Source: Symbiodinium natans (taxonomy: Eukaryota; Sar; Dinophyceae; Suessiales; Symbiodiniaceae). From it: a DNA stretch of 64,000 bases. Position 1 is the stretch's first letter; the number at the start of each line of letters is the position of its first letter. Shown here piece by piece: positions 21,765-32,524 of the stretch. The stretch is from the NCBI GenBank assembly GCA_905221605.1, contig CAJNDS010001446.1, forward strand, positions 1,037,315-1,101,314. The letters run 5' to 3'. The notes below the pieces were generated by a model. The model worked only from the letters and a program-made list of their open reading frames with translations. It was not told the origin of the DNA and searched no databases. The position numbers and the translations under genes were made by a program.

Positions 21765-22245
21765 ATTAAACCATCAAACCATTAAACCAATAAACCATTA
21801 AACCATTGAACCAATGGTTTCCCCCTTATGAGAATCCCCTATTCTGTTAAACCATTAAACCATTAAACCAATGGTTTCCCCCTTATGAAAATCCCTTAAA
21901 CCATTAAGCCATTAAGCCATTAAACCATTAAACCGTTAAACCATTAAACCATTAAACCAATGGTTGCCCGCCATGAAAATGGTTTAATGGTTTAGGGGAT
22001 TCTCATATGGGGGAAACCATTGGTTTAATGGTTTAATGGTTTAATGGTTTAGGGGATTTTCATAAGGGGGAAACCTTTGGTTTAATGGTTTAATGGTTTA
22101 ATGGTTTAATGGTTTAATGGTTTAATGGTTTAGGGGGTTTTCAGAAGGGGGAAACCATTGGTTTAATGGTTTAATGGTATGGTTTAATGGTTTAATGGTT
22201 TAGGGGGGAGACCATTGGTTTAATGGTTTGAGGGATTCTTGGTTA
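21765..22245. repeat. Large imperfect palindrome of AAACCATT units
   Basis: Left half is (AAACCATT)n with spacers like CAATGGTTTCCCCCTTATG. Right half is (TTTAATGG)n with the complementary spacers. Symmetry centres near 21975, and the whole could form a hairpin or cruciform of over 200 bp per arm. Confidence 0.85.
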
Positions 22246-22289
22246 GATGGTTTAAGGGAATGTGCAAAAAACACAGGGGAACCGCTATA

Positions 22290-22460
22290 GGCGGTGACCC
22301 ATATATATATATATATAGACTTATATTCATTTTTATTCATATGTATACACATATATATATATATATCTAATTTATTTATATATACATATTTATACTTATT
22401 TGTTTATTTATTCATTTATATTTACTTAGTTATTTACATATGTACTACATGTATATACAC
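22290..22460. repeat. AT-rich microsatellite stretch
   Basis: TA runs near 22301-22318 and 22351-22367, embedded in TTTAT-rich sequence. The apparent Tyr/Ile-rich frame here is an artefact. Confidence 0.85.
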
Positions 22461-22663
22461 GTTCACCAGCATGTCCCTTCGAGCACTGCGCTGACCGACA
22501 CTAGTACGAGGAGAAAACTGAACACAACAGTTGTATCCAACGAGAGTGCAACAGTATAAGTGACTACAAAGGACCCTAAAACCTTAACCCTAAACCCTAA
22601 ACACGATTGTGCTTCCTATGATTGTGAGTCAGCACCAAGGTAGAAGTCTGGACAATGTCTTAG

Positions 22664-22720
22664 AGTTTAGGGTTTAGGGTTTAGGGTTTAGGGTTTAGGG
22701 TTTAGGGTTTAGGGTTTGTT
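22664..22720 (+). repeat. Telomere-like array (TTTAGGG)n
   Basis: About eight units. Confidence 0.95.
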
Positions 22721-23029
22721 GCTAAGCACCAACCCTCTGCATCTCAAAACGGCCATTGGAACACCAGCTTTGCTAGTCTGGTTTTCGATATTTCCCAACT
22801 GCTGATACATGGTCATGCAAATTCGTTGGTTCTGCATTCTGAGGCATATATATATAATACGCATATCTATACACATGTGCACACATATGTAGATCTGATT
22901 TAATGAATCTGCAATACAAGCGTTGTTCAGTTTAGCTTGTTTGATTCACTGTATTTTCAGATCCGAATGAGAAGACGTGATGAAAACCACCCAACCCCTG
23001 CAGCCAAACGATAGCGACCCAATCCCCCA

Positions 23030-24180
23030 ACCCAAAACCCTAAAAAAACCTACAACCTAAAACGGTTTAGGGTTTAGGGTTTAGGGTTACCCTCGAACCC
23101 CCAAACCTCCCAAACCCACACCCACAACCCCGAAGCCCTAAAAGCCTAAACCCACGAACCCCCAAGTCTCTTAAACCCCCTAAACCCCTACGCGCCCGAA
23201 GCCCCTGAACCCCTAAACTCCCTAAACCCTAAACCCCCCCTAAGCTCCAAACCCCGAAACCCTAGACCCTAAACCCCTCAACCTATACACTAACCTCCCC
23301 AAACCCCCAAACCCCCTAGACCCAACAAGCCTTAAACCCCGAAACCCTAAACCCCCTAACTCCTAAACCCTAAACCCGAAACCCCCTAAACCCTAAACCC
23401 TAAACCCCCTAAACCCCCTAAACCCCCTAAACCCCCTGAACCCCCTAAACCCGAAACCCTAAACCCCTAAACACTAAACCCTAAACCCCAAACCCTAGAC
23501 CCTAAACCCTAAACCCTAAACCGTAAACCCTAAACCCTAAACCCTAGCCCTAAACCCTAAACCCCAAACTCGAACCTCAAGGCTTCGACGAGCACCAAAA
23601 GCAGGGTCGGTTGAGGGCCCCAGTAAGCCACAGGTTCTCGTGTCCTGGGTTTGGGGTTTAGGGCTTGGGGTTCAGGTTTCAGGTTCGGGGTTTGGGGTTT
23701 ATAAGGTTTGGGGTTTAGGATTTAGGGTTTGGGCTTTAGGGCTTAGGGCTTGCGGTGTCGGGTTTTAGGGCATCACTCACTTCTGGCCAGCGCCGAAGAA
23801 GGAAGACCAACGGCACCCTTTGGCCTGTTGGGCTCACGGTAACAGTCTCAATTTGACCCGAAACTTGTCCTAATGTTATCCCTGAACCCAACACCGCTAG
23901 GCCCCCAAGCCCCTAAACCTCAAAACCCTCAACCGTAAACCCTAAACCCTAAACCCCAAACCCTAAACCCTAAAACCCTAAAACCCTAAAACCCTAAAAC
24001 CCTAAACCCTAAACCCTAAACCCCACCCAACCCGAAGTCCCAAAAAAACGAACCCCTAAACCCCCTTGCATCCCGAGCCAGAGCCCGAAGCACCCTGAGC
24101 CCCACCAACCCCCAGCAACAAAATGGTTTAGGGTTTAGGGTTTAGGGTTTAGGGTTTAGGGTTTAGGGTTTAGGGTTGAG
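23030..24180. repeat. Long degenerate telomere-like region
   Basis: Predominantly CCCTAAA and CCCCTAAA variants (23030-23575), an island (23580-23645), TTTGGGG/TTTAGGG variants (23646-23770), CCCTAAA again (23935-24030), an island (24060-24122) and TTTAGGG (24124-24176). Confidence 0.85.
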
Positions 24181-24530
24181 CTTTGGTTAGAGCCAAAAAA
24201 TAAGAGCAGCCCTAGAGCGGAGAGTACTCCACCCAGAAGAATTCTGCAAGCTCCACCCTTCTTGCAGCTGCTTCTGCTTCGGCAATCTTCGCCCTACTAT
24301 CCCTAAACCCTAAACCCTAAACTGTAGACCCGACCCTAAACCCTAAAAGCCCGACACCATAAACCCTCTGCCCGCGGCTCTGAACTTTTAGGATCCAGCG
24401 TTGACAATTAGTTCACCTTAGTTGTTGTCAGCCCTTACGAATAAGCGCCCGCATCACATAAAGGGGTTGGGGGTTTAGGGTTTGGGCTTTAGGGGGCCCT
24501 TTTTCATGCCCAGTTTACTCCAGGACCTAG

Positions 24531-25029
24531 ACCTTCGTCCCCAACAGTTGGGCAGTGAAGCCCTCAAACCCCTGGTCTCTGAGCCTTCCTCCGGGCTCTG
24601 GGCCCAGGATTTCGGGTTCTTACAAGGGTTTAGCGTTTAGGGTTTAGGGTTTAGGGTTTAGGGTTTAGGGTTAGGGTGGAACCCAAAAAGCGCCTGGAGC
24701 GCTTCTTCGGCGTTGACGTCACTGGGTGGCCAGGCGATTTTTCGTATACCGCCGAAAGCAAAGCTATGTCCGTCAAGGGCCGCCAGAGTCTAGTCTCTGT
24801 GGTGCTTTACTGTAACTTTAGATCCTTAGCCTTTTTTGGGTTTATTGGGCTTCTCAATAAGGCAGCTAAAAAATGAAATTTATAGCTATCCTGCTAAGTG
24901 CAGCCAAGTAATGGTGAAGGTCTTCCACTTACGGAGGATGGAGTCCATAGTCTGATGGCTCCATTCCCTGTTTGGTTCCGCACCGCCACAGCCTTCGTGC
25001 TTTGTCAGCGAGCCGGCGGCCAGAGCAAT
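24531..25029 (+). CDS. Unidentified gene segment, three exons, with a telomere-repeat intron
   Basis: Predicted exons are 24531-24627, 24675-24792 and 24904-25029. The frame runs without a stop across both junctions. Exon 1 includes EALKPLVSEPSSGLWAQDFG; exon 2 includes VEPKKRLERFFGVDVTGW and TAESKAMSVKGRQSL; exon 3 includes PLTEDGVHSLMAPFPVWFRT. The first junction is phase 2 and its 47-bp intron is TTTAGGG repeat. The second is phase 0 (GTCTCTGTGG to GTGCAG) around a family A element. The donor at 25030 (GTCATTTAGGG) enters another telomere-like array, and the left acceptor CTAG is the end of a family C-like MITE. No start codon is assigned and no family is recognised. Protein-like composition across three segments makes chance unlikely. 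Confidence 0.6.
24628..24674 (+). repeat. 47-bp intron made of TTTAGGG repeat
   Basis: Begins GTTTAGCGTTTAGGG and ends GGGTTAG. It consists entirely of telomere-like units, fits GT-AG rules, and joins two open frames in phase 2. Confidence 0.6.
24795..24908 (+). mobile_element. Family A introner-like element
   Basis: CTCTGTGGTGCTTTACTG to GTGCAGCCAAG, inside the gene segment. The acceptor is ambiguous (GTGCAG or CCAAG); the former with a GT donor at 24793 keeps the frame. Confidence 0.8.
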
Positions 25030-25254
25030 GTCATTTAGGGTTTAGGGGTTAGGGTTTAGGGTCTAGGGTTTAGGGTTTAGGGTTTATGTTTTAGGCAGGC
25101 TCGACAGGAGTGGCTGTGTTGGCTCCGTGACATCTGGGTGCCACGTGCAGGGACATCCGGATAGCGAGATCCGCGTCTAACTCCTAAAGCCCGGAGCCCT
25201 GGTGTTTAGAGGGTTTAGGGGAGCTTAAGCCACGCACCTTACTTGCGTGGCCCC

Positions 25255-25350
25255 TCTAGCCCCCTAAACCCTAAACCCTACACCCTACACCCTACACCCT
25301 ACACCCTAAACCCTAAACCCTAAACCCTAAACCCTAAACCCTAAACCCTA
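25255..25350 (-). repeat. Telomere-like array with CCCTACA variant block
   Basis: Four CCCTACA units followed by about six CCCTAAA units. Confidence 0.9.
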
Positions 25351-25439
25351 CCCCTCTAGCTCTTGCCGCCAGCGGAAAGGTGGGACGGGAGTGGCGACTG
25401 CCTACGAGACCCGTGGATGCTTTGCCAGCAGTTTCCCTA

Positions 25440-25692
25440 CTTGGAGGTTCATGGTACTACTTATTAGCCAATTATAACTGTACGTATAACCCACTTATAT
25501 CCCCCTCAAGTGCCCTAATATGGTCATCAGTACAGTTACAGTTATACGTACAGATATCCGTAAACCCTAAACCCTAAACCCTAAACCCTAAACCCTAAAC
25601 CCCAAACCGCAAAACCCTATATCCTAAACCCAACTATGTACAGTTACAGGTACAGTGATCTACTTGGTTCATAAGTACCGTGAACCTCCAAG
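25440..25692. mobile_element. MITE family D interrupted by telomere-like repeat
   Basis: Inverted ends CTTGGAGGTTCATGGTAC and GTACCGTGAACCTCCAAG. The interior is split by CCCTAAA repeat at about 25560-25632, which makes the element about 110 bp longer than the uninterrupted copy at 26181. Confidence 0.8.
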
Positions 25693-25734
25693 TCTGGGTG
25701 CTCAAGGGCGACTTTGGGAGTGAGTCACGGGGTT

Positions 25735-25805
25735 TAGGGTTTAGGGTTTAGGGTTTAGGGTTTGGGGTTCAGGGTTTGGGGTTTGGGGTTCGGGGTTTAG
25801 GGTTT
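25735..25805 (+). repeat. Telomere-like array (TTTAGGG/TTTGGGG)
   Basis: About ten units, the right half with TTTGGGG variants. Confidence 0.9.
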
Positions 25806-26180
25806 ACTCATTCGACTATAGTAGCATATCTGGGAATTCAAGCGGCGGGTTAGTGTTAGAATCCACTCCCACGCTCCCCTGGAGCACCAGTGAGTTTTGG
25901 TTCATCTATATCTATTTTGAACCCTAAACCCTAAACTCAAAACAAAACCCATATCCTAAACCCTGGACACTGTACCCACTCTACGTAAAACAGTTCACTC
26001 CATGTTAGCTACCTACCGTGTCTTTATTCATCACGCATAAACATAATCCTAAAGCTCAAAAAACAACCTGAACCTCCAACCCTAAACCCTGTGCCGACTT
26101 TAGGGAAAAGTCTCAACCCAGCAGGGTGCCACCGAAAACCCGAAAGCCCTAACCCCGCAACCCTGAACCCTGAAACCCCA

Positions 26181-26320
26181 CTTGGAAGTTCATGGTACTT
26201 ATTAACCAATTACAACTGTACTTATAGCCCACAGATAAGCCCCTTAAGTGCCCTAATATGCTTATAAGTACAGGTATAGGTACAGTAACAATTGGTGAAT
26301 AAGTACCATGAACCTCCAAG
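26181..26320. mobile_element. MITE-like element, family D (complete)
   Basis: Ends CTTGGAAGTTCATGGTAC and GTACCATGAACCTCCAAG, 140 bp, without internal telomere repeat. Confidence 0.85.
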
Positions 26321-26623
26321 CAACCGTCATGAAAGCCTCAGCCCTGAGCCCTAAGCCCTAGGCTCTAAGCCCGGAGCACTGCTGGATGTATCGTGCTTCC
26401 CCAGGCCCCGACTCTGACTTGGAGGCCCTAAACCCTAAACCCTGAACCCCAAGCCCCCACAGTTCTGAAACCCTCTAACCCTAAAACCCTCAAACCCCCA
26501 AACCCCTAAAACCCAAACCCTGAACCCTAAGCCCTAACACGTAAAACCCCGAAACCCCCAAACCCCTAACCCAAGAACCCTAAAACCCCCAAACCCTAAA
26601 ACCCCAAAACCCGTTAACCTAAT

Positions 26624-26980
26624 TTAAGAGCCTCCGGCTCAAGCCGCCGACCCCGCAGGAGAACAAGTTTAAGGATTGGGGTTTGGTGGATTGGGTTTGC
26701 GGTTCGGGTCTGGGTGGGGGGGGGGGGGGGGGGGGGGGGGCTGGGGCCAGCCTGGCGAGAAGCTGCCTGACGGTCCTGTAGGGGGGGGGGGGGGGTAGGG
26801 GGGGTAGGGGGGGGGTGGGTAGCCGCCTATGGTCCATGAGTTTACGCGGTGTGGGTGGCCTGTTCCTCCACGGCAAAGCTGCCGGGGTACCCCCCCCTAC
26901 CCCGTTTTGGGGGGGGTAAGGAGGGAAAGAGGGAGGTTTTCACCTCCGGAAACCCATCCAACACGCCGATAGCCCTAAAA
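26624..26980 (+). repeat. Segment duplicated in inverted orientation at 56443-56655
   Basis: Shares AGCCTCCGGCTCAAGCCGCC at the left, the GCCGCCTATGGTCCATGAGT block, and the AAAGAGGGAGGTTTTCACCT block with the reverse complement of 56443-56655. This copy carries extra poly-G tracts (26716-26740 and 26780-26820). Confidence 0.75.
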
Positions 26981-27454
26981 CCCCTAAAACCCCAAATCCC
27001 TATAACCCCAAAAACCCTACATCGCCTGCTCTCAGTCAGACCCGCGCTCCAGCCAAGGATGGAGACCTCAATCGAAGAGCTCCGGCCGCGTTCTCGGATT
27101 GCTTTTTAGGTTTCTGGGTTTAGGGTTTAGGGTTGTAGGGTTTTCGGGTCTGAGGGTTTCTTGTCTTGGAGTTTGGGGTTTGATACTTTGGGTCTTAGGT
27201 TTTAGGGTTTTAGGGTTTAGGGTTTTAGGGTTTAGGGTTTAGGGTTTAGGGTTTGCACCTGCAACTCTACAGCCACCTTGAGCCCGACCCCCCCCCCCCC
27301 TCTTCCCCTTTCCTTTCATGACGCCCTAGAGTACCAAGGGTTTAGGGTTGAGGGTCGAGGGTTTAGGGGCTCGGAATGCCCAGACCCTATCCAAAATCGT
27401 CTGGGCCTCTTCTGCCCTGCTTTTTAAAGTGCGCTGCAGTTCCAGAAGAGTACC

Positions 27455-27569
27455 TACCTTGGGGACGAAGTGAACCCTAAAAATGTGGTCATAAACCCTA
27501 TACTACTAGAATTCCTACTATGGTATACGGACCAAAAACCCTTTTAAGGTTCATTCAGTCCCCAAGGTA
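27455..27569. mobile_element. Family B TIR element (115 bp)
   Basis: Ends TACCTTGGGGACGAAGTGAA and TTCATTCAGTCCCCAAGGTA are near-perfect inverted repeats of about 28 bp. It has the TA edges shown by the intronic copy at 15692-15848. Confidence 0.85.
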
Positions 27570-27904
27570 TGGGCAGGGCTTTGGGAGACCTGCTCTAGCG
27601 GTCGTATACCCTTCTGGTCCCTTCATGAATAAATAAAAGAACCTCCCCAAAGCCCTGTCCTGATTCTTAAGGCCCCTTTTCTTCACGTATCATCGTGGTC
27701 CCTTTGTAAATCTCTAAAAAAGCACCCCCCCCCCCCCCCCAACAACAAAAAAAAAATGGTTCTAATTATCAAGGCCCTTTTCTTTACTCGTATCACCCTA
27801 AACCCTAAACCCGCAAAACATGAGCATCCCCCAACTGATCTTAAGGCAGAGGCTGGTGGCTCACATCGACGTTGAGTCAAAGCGGAGGCCGGCCGGAAGT
27901 CAGA

Positions 27905-28075
27905 CCCTAAGCCCTAAACCCTAAACCCTAAACCCTGAGCCCTAAACCCTAAACCCTAAACCCTAAACCCTAAACCCTAAACCCTAAACCCTAAACCCTA
28001 AACCCTAAACCCTAAACCCTAAACCCTAAACCCTAAACCCTAGCCCTAAACCCTAAACCCTAAACCCTAAACCTA
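27905..28075 (-). repeat. Telomere-like array (CCCTAAA)n
   Basis: About 23 units. Confidence 0.95.
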
Positions 28076-28369
28076 GAAGAGTTTGCGGGTCTGGGCGTGG
28101 GGTGCCGGAGCCCATGTGTAAATTCGGGTGAACATTCGCCCACCCAACCAGGTCAGAAGACGGCCGGAACCTAGAAACCCTCGAGCCCTAAGAGCCCGGC
28201 AAAACCTAAAAACTTATGAACCCTAAACAACCACATAAACCCGATAATCCCTAGAAACCCTGGAAACCCTAAACCCTCACAACAAAAGCCCTAATCTGCC
28301 GGAGCTAGTTGGGGAGTGAGCCCTGAAAACTTGTGAATCGCCCTAAGCCCTAAACACCCTAAACCCTAA

Positions 28370-28548
28370 CCCCTAAACCCTAAACGCTAAACCCTAAACC
28401 CTAAACCCTAGAACCCTAGAACCCTAGAACCCTAGAACCCTAGAACCCTAAACCCTAAACCCTAAACCCTAGAACCCTAGAACTCTAGAACCCTAGAACC
28501 CTAGAACCCTAGAACCCTAAACCCTAAACCCTAAACCCTAAACCCTAC
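28370..28548 (-). repeat. Telomere-like array with (CCCTAGAA)n variant blocks
   Basis: Two blocks of the 8-bp unit CCCTAGAA (about 28408-28445 and 28470-28515) are embedded in CCCTAAA repeat. Confidence 0.9.
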
Positions 28549-28644
28549 ACCACCCTCAACAAGCTGGAGGTCTGCCAGCAAGACGGTCGCGCCCACGATC
28601 TCACCCCGAGGGCGGAACGGCCAAGCCCAACTCTCAGCTGCTGA
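28549..28644 (+). other. Exon-like island
   Basis: The open frame reads TTLNKLEVCQQDGRAHDLTP then RAERPSPTLSC to TGA at 28642. CCCTAAA array on the left and TTTAGGG on the right. It could be a last exon. Confidence 0.4.
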
Positions 28645-28699
28645 AAGGATGAGGGTTTAGGGTTTAGGGTTTAGGGTTTAGGGATACTAGGACCCAGAC

Positions 28700-29040
28700 T
28701 AGGCCCTTTGTTCCCCTTTTTCTTTTGGGTTTTGTTTGTTCGTTGTTTGGTTTCAGGTTTAGGGTTTTATGGTTTTGGGTTTTTGGGTTTTTGGGTTTTG
28801 GGTTTTTAGGCCTTTAATAGGTATTAGAATTATTTTCAATATTGTGAATATTACTGTTATTACTATTAATTAGTATTGATTTGCTTTTGGTTAATTGGGG
28901 GGTGGGATTGAGGGGTTTGAGGTCTTGGGTTGTTTTCGTTTTGCTTTTTCGTGTTTTTTTGCATTTTGCCTTTTGGAGGTATGAAGTTGACGGAGTTGTA
29001 ACCCCCCCCCCCAAGCCCTCAAGCAGAAGGGTTTTTAGGG
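28700..29040. other. T/G-rich spacer with TTTTGGG-type repeats
   Basis: TTTTTGGGTTTTTGGG-like sequence followed by AT-rich text with ATTACTATTA motifs. No gene is supported. Confidence 0.5.
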
Positions 29041-29059
29041 TTTCGCGGCGGCCTGAGCT

Positions 29060-29105
29060 TCAGACGGACTTCCCAAGTCCCTCTGGTTCTGACGTTGATC
29101 CTAAG
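29060..29105 (+). other. Weak exon-like island
   Basis: After CTTCAG the frame reads TDFPSPSGSDVDPKS to a CATTTAGGG edge, where a TTTAGGG array begins. Confidence 0.3.
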
Positions 29106-29108
29106 AGC

Positions 29109-29166
29109 ATTTAGGGTTTAGGGTTTAGGGTTTAGGGTTTAGGGTTTAGGGTTTAGGGTTTAGGGC
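29109..29166 (+). repeat. Telomere-like array (TTTAGGG)n
   Basis: Eight clean units. Confidence 0.95.
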
Positions 29167-29296
29167 CTTTAAGGGTTTTATTCAATAGGGATTGTCATAA
29201 GCGGGTACTAGACTCCCTGTTTAGGACTGGGTAACATCCCAAAGGACACCCCGCCCTCCGTGGTCCCCTCGCGGGAGGCCCTAAAGCCCAAACCGT

Positions 29297-29410
29297 GGGA
29301 TGTGCCCCCTTGTACTAACAGTCCTTAATAGGGACCACAGTACCCCCTATAATCCCTAAACCCTAAACCCAAAACCCATGAAGGACTGTTAGTTTAGGGG
29401 AAATCATCCC
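29297..29410. mobile_element. MITE family E with an internal CCCTAAA insertion
   Basis: Left GGGATGTGCCCCCTTGTACT pairs with right GGACTGTTAGTTTAGGGG through ATCCC. The central loop contains CCCTAAACCCTAAACCC, which complete copies lack. Confidence 0.75.
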
Positions 29411-29518
29411 ACATGATCAGCTGGTCCCATACATCGCTCCAGTCCGACATCGCAGCCGACGGTTTAGGGTTTAGGGTTTGGGCTTTGGGGTTTAGGGTTT
29501 AGGGCGAGGAATAGGAAG

Positions 29519-29610
29519 GGTGGGGGGTTTCCGAAATTAGGGGTACCTTATTGATCCTACTAAATGGGGTCTATATTGGGGTCCCCTGATTTCCGTAAAC
29601 CCCTACATAT
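29519..29610. mobile_element. MITE-like element, family F
   Basis: GGGGTTTCCGAAATTAGGGG to CCCCTGATTTCCGTAAACCC, imperfect inverted repeats. Related copies lie at 38490-38582 and 62038-62144. Confidence 0.7.
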
Positions 29611-30378
29611 AGGTCTGTTAAGAACCTGAAGACAGAGCCACTGGAAGCTTCGGGTAATATTTTTCGAATATACACGCCTTTATCATAGGGCTCCTTGCCA
29701 ACCTACAAGAAATGCAGGTAGGAACTAAAAAACACAGAAGCAACTATAGTTATTTCACAGCATACTGCCCAACATAATCCCATCGCATCCAAAGTTGGTT
29801 TAGGCCATGATTGGTACTTTGGGATATTGGGTGTCTAGCAACCTCTGCCCTCCGTTTACATGTTACTGCAACCCTAAGTCGCACCCCATATCCCCCCAAC
29901 CTGAATCCTCTAAGAACCCAAAGCCCCCCCGAAACAACTACACCCTAGAACCACGGAAAGCCCCTAAACACCCCTAAACACCCAAAGCAATCCCACAACC
30001 ACGCTGCGGAAGCAAAATTACTCGGTATAATTACTAATCGCATTCCCTCATGGTCGCTATGTACTTATACTCTACTATAGAAGCCTCTCAAACCCTATTC
30101 GCCCTAAACCCTAAACCCTGTTCGAAATATTAAGGCCCCTATGTTAGCCCACCCATCACTGGGGACGCCACACTGAGAAGAGCAGGCCAACGCAGCGCAA
30201 GCGGGGACGCCGGGTTTAGGTTTTTTTGGGGTTTGGGCTCTATAGGGTTCTAGCCCTAAACCCTAAACCCCCTAAACCCCCTAAACCCCCCTAAACCCCC
30301 TACCCCTAAACCCCAGACCCTCAACCCCTCAACCCCCTAAACCCCAAAGCCCCAAAAAGGAACCGAATCAAGCCTTAG
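29611..30378. other. Unique then C-rich stretch, no gene recognised
   Basis: Unique AT/GC-mixed sequence to about 30230, then CCCCTAAA variants. No frame is convincing. Confidence 0.4.
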
Positions 30379-30458
30379 GCCGCGCAGCCGGTGACGGTTG
30401 CTGCTCCGATGACGATCCCGCCGGTCGTCCCAGCGGTGCGATTCGGCTCGAAGGCACG
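30379..30458 (+). other. Exon-like island (80 bp, phase 0 to 2)
   Basis: Acceptor-like CCTTAG and donor GTTTAGGG. The open frame includes AAQPVTVAAPMTIPPVVPAV and RFGSKA. CCCTAAA-type repeat on the left, TTTAGGG array on the right. Confidence 0.5.
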
Positions 30459-30543
30459 GTTTAGGGTTTAGGGTTTAGGGTTTAGGGTTTAGGGTTTAGG
30501 GTTTAGGGTTTAGGGTTTAGGGTTTAGGGTTTAGGGTTTAGTG
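30459..30543 (+). repeat. Telomere-like array (TTTAGGG)n
   Basis: About 12 clean units starting exactly at the putative donor. Confidence 0.95.
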
Positions 30544-30544
30544 T

Positions 30545-31385
30545 TTGGGGCTTCGCAGGGTTCAGGGCTTAGGGTTTTGGGCTTCGGAGGTTTCGGGGTT
30601 TCGGGCCTGGGGTTTTAGGGGTTTAGCGGTTTGTGGGTGTGGGATTTCAGGGTTCAGGGTTTAGGATGGCCGGGTTTATGGGGTTTGAGGTCTAGGATTT
30701 CAGGCTATAGGCTGGTGGGTGCCTCCTGCAAGGAGGGGTGGGGTTTAGAGTTGAGGGTGTAATTATGGTTTAGAGTTAGGTGTAGGGTTTGGGGTGTGGG
30801 GGCTTCAACCGTACCCAGACCGCGAGATTCGATGGCTTGGTTGCCTAGTGCATGGTACCCTTTTGCCCACTTTTTTACGGTTCTAGGTTCCCTGATAAAG
30901 TAACCAACCCCCCCAAAGGGTACGGCCCTGAGTCCTAGACCCCTGCGAGGTTGGGCGCTGGGTTCTCATGGGGCCAACATGAACCTTAAACCCCATAGTT
31001 TGGGATGGGGCGGGGGAACATCCCAACCCACAGGACATAGGGATTCCGGTAGCATTTTAGGGTTCAAGGGATCGGGTGAGGTGTTTAGCCGAGTGTGTGG
31101 AGGAACATCCTCAACCCTGAGGCCCTAAGGCCCTAAAACCTGCTCACCCTGGACCCTAAACCCTAAACCACTTGGTTTGAGTCCCTGACTTACACCCAAA
31201 TCCTGGTGAAGACTGAAAGCTGCTGCATAGTATCTAACTCAGACACTGAAGCTTGTGTTAGACCCTACATAACCTCAAAGCTAGGGACGTCTTGCACGAA
31301 CCCTAGACCCTAAACCCCGTAGCCTTATACCCCTCCACCTTCATACCTCTGGCCCTGCAGCCATCCCACAATCCTCAACTCCTCA
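30545..31385. other. Degenerate TTTAGGG variants and unique spacer
   Basis: TTTCGGG/TTTAGGG variants to about 30810, a diverged family C-like element near 30850-30920, then unique sequence without a supported gene. Confidence 0.5.
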
Positions 31386-31507
31386 AGGGTTTAGGGTTTA
31401 GGGTTTAGGGTTTAGGGTTTAGGGTTTAGGGTTTAGGGTTTAGGGTTTAGGGTTTAGGGTTTAGGGTTTAGGGTTTAGGGTTTAGGGTTTAGGGTTTAGG
31501 GTTTAGA
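31386..31507 (+). repeat. Telomere-like array (TTTAGGG)n
   Basis: About 17 perfect units, opposed to a CCCTAAA array at 31677-31803 about 170 bp downstream. Confidence 0.95.
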
Positions 31508-31676
31508 CCCTAAATTCATGCCCTGAAGCCTTTATAGCAATTTAAAGCCCCAAGGCCCTCAAACCAAGCAGCAAAGGAAATGTTCCCACGGGTTAGACTC
31601 GCTGGGCCCTGAACAAGGGAAAGTCAACCCTTCCATCCCCTCCCCCAAGCCCTAAGCCCTAAACCCCGAAACCCTA

Positions 31677-31803
31677 AAAAACAAACCCTAACCCTAAACC
31701 CTAAACCCTAAACCCTAAACCCTAAACCCTAAACCCTAAACCCTAAACCCTAAACCCTAAACCCTAAACCCTAAACCCTAAACCCTAAACCCTAAACCCT
31801 AAC
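31677..31803 (-). repeat. Telomere-like array (CCCTAAA)n
   Basis: About 17 units; together with 31386-31507 it forms a long potential stem. Confidence 0.95.
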
Positions 31804-32404
31804 CACCCTAGACCCGAAACCTGATATACCCAAAACCCTCTACCCCAAACCTCTTTGGGGCTTCGGAGCCCTGTGCCCTGAGAAGCCCTGGGTTGTACCC
31901 CTACAGGTTCCCCTTCATGTACTCCCAAACTATGTTCCCTTGAAGATCCTTAAAAGGGGTCCCCAAACCCTAAACCCTAAACCCTGAACCCTGAATCCTA
32001 AACCCTAAAACAACCTCAAGGGTGCAGGGTAGAAGCCCTAGATGAGCTCCTGCCTCAGACCTCGATGATCTCGGCCGAGTCGTTGTCCAATGGGTCCGGC
32101 CACAACAGTGTGGAAGGCCTTGCCGTCTCTAAACCCTAAACCCTAAACACGAAACCCTAAACCCTAAACACTAGTTGCGGATAGAGTTTGGGGGTATGGG
32201 GTGTGAGGGTTTAGGGCTTTGGAGCTTTAGGGCTTTAGAGCTTCAGCGATCTTAGGGCTTGTGTTCAGGATTTGTTTTGGGAATGTTAGGGTTCAGGGTT
32301 TTAGGGTTTAGGGTTTTGGGTTTTGGGTTTTACGGCTTGAACGAACTGATAGAATCCCTACAGCACTTTAACCTGCAGCAAAAGTCCGTCTTGGGTTCTT
32401 AAAT

Positions 32405-32503
32405 GGGATGTTCCGCCCTATCCTAACAGTCCTTGATAGGGATTATCGTACCCCCCCCTACTATAATCCGTAATAAGGGACTGTTAGTATAGGGGGGAAC
32501 ACA
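32405..32503. mobile_element. MITE-like element, family E
   Basis: GGGATGTTCCGCCCTATCCT pairs with AGTATAGGGGGGAACA. Confidence 0.8.
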
Positions 32504-32524
32504 CCAAGTTCTTAAAGTACAAGT

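Noticed and set aside
22294-22494. Tyr/Ile-rich frame
   Set aside because: Translation of TA microsatellite and AT-rich sequence.
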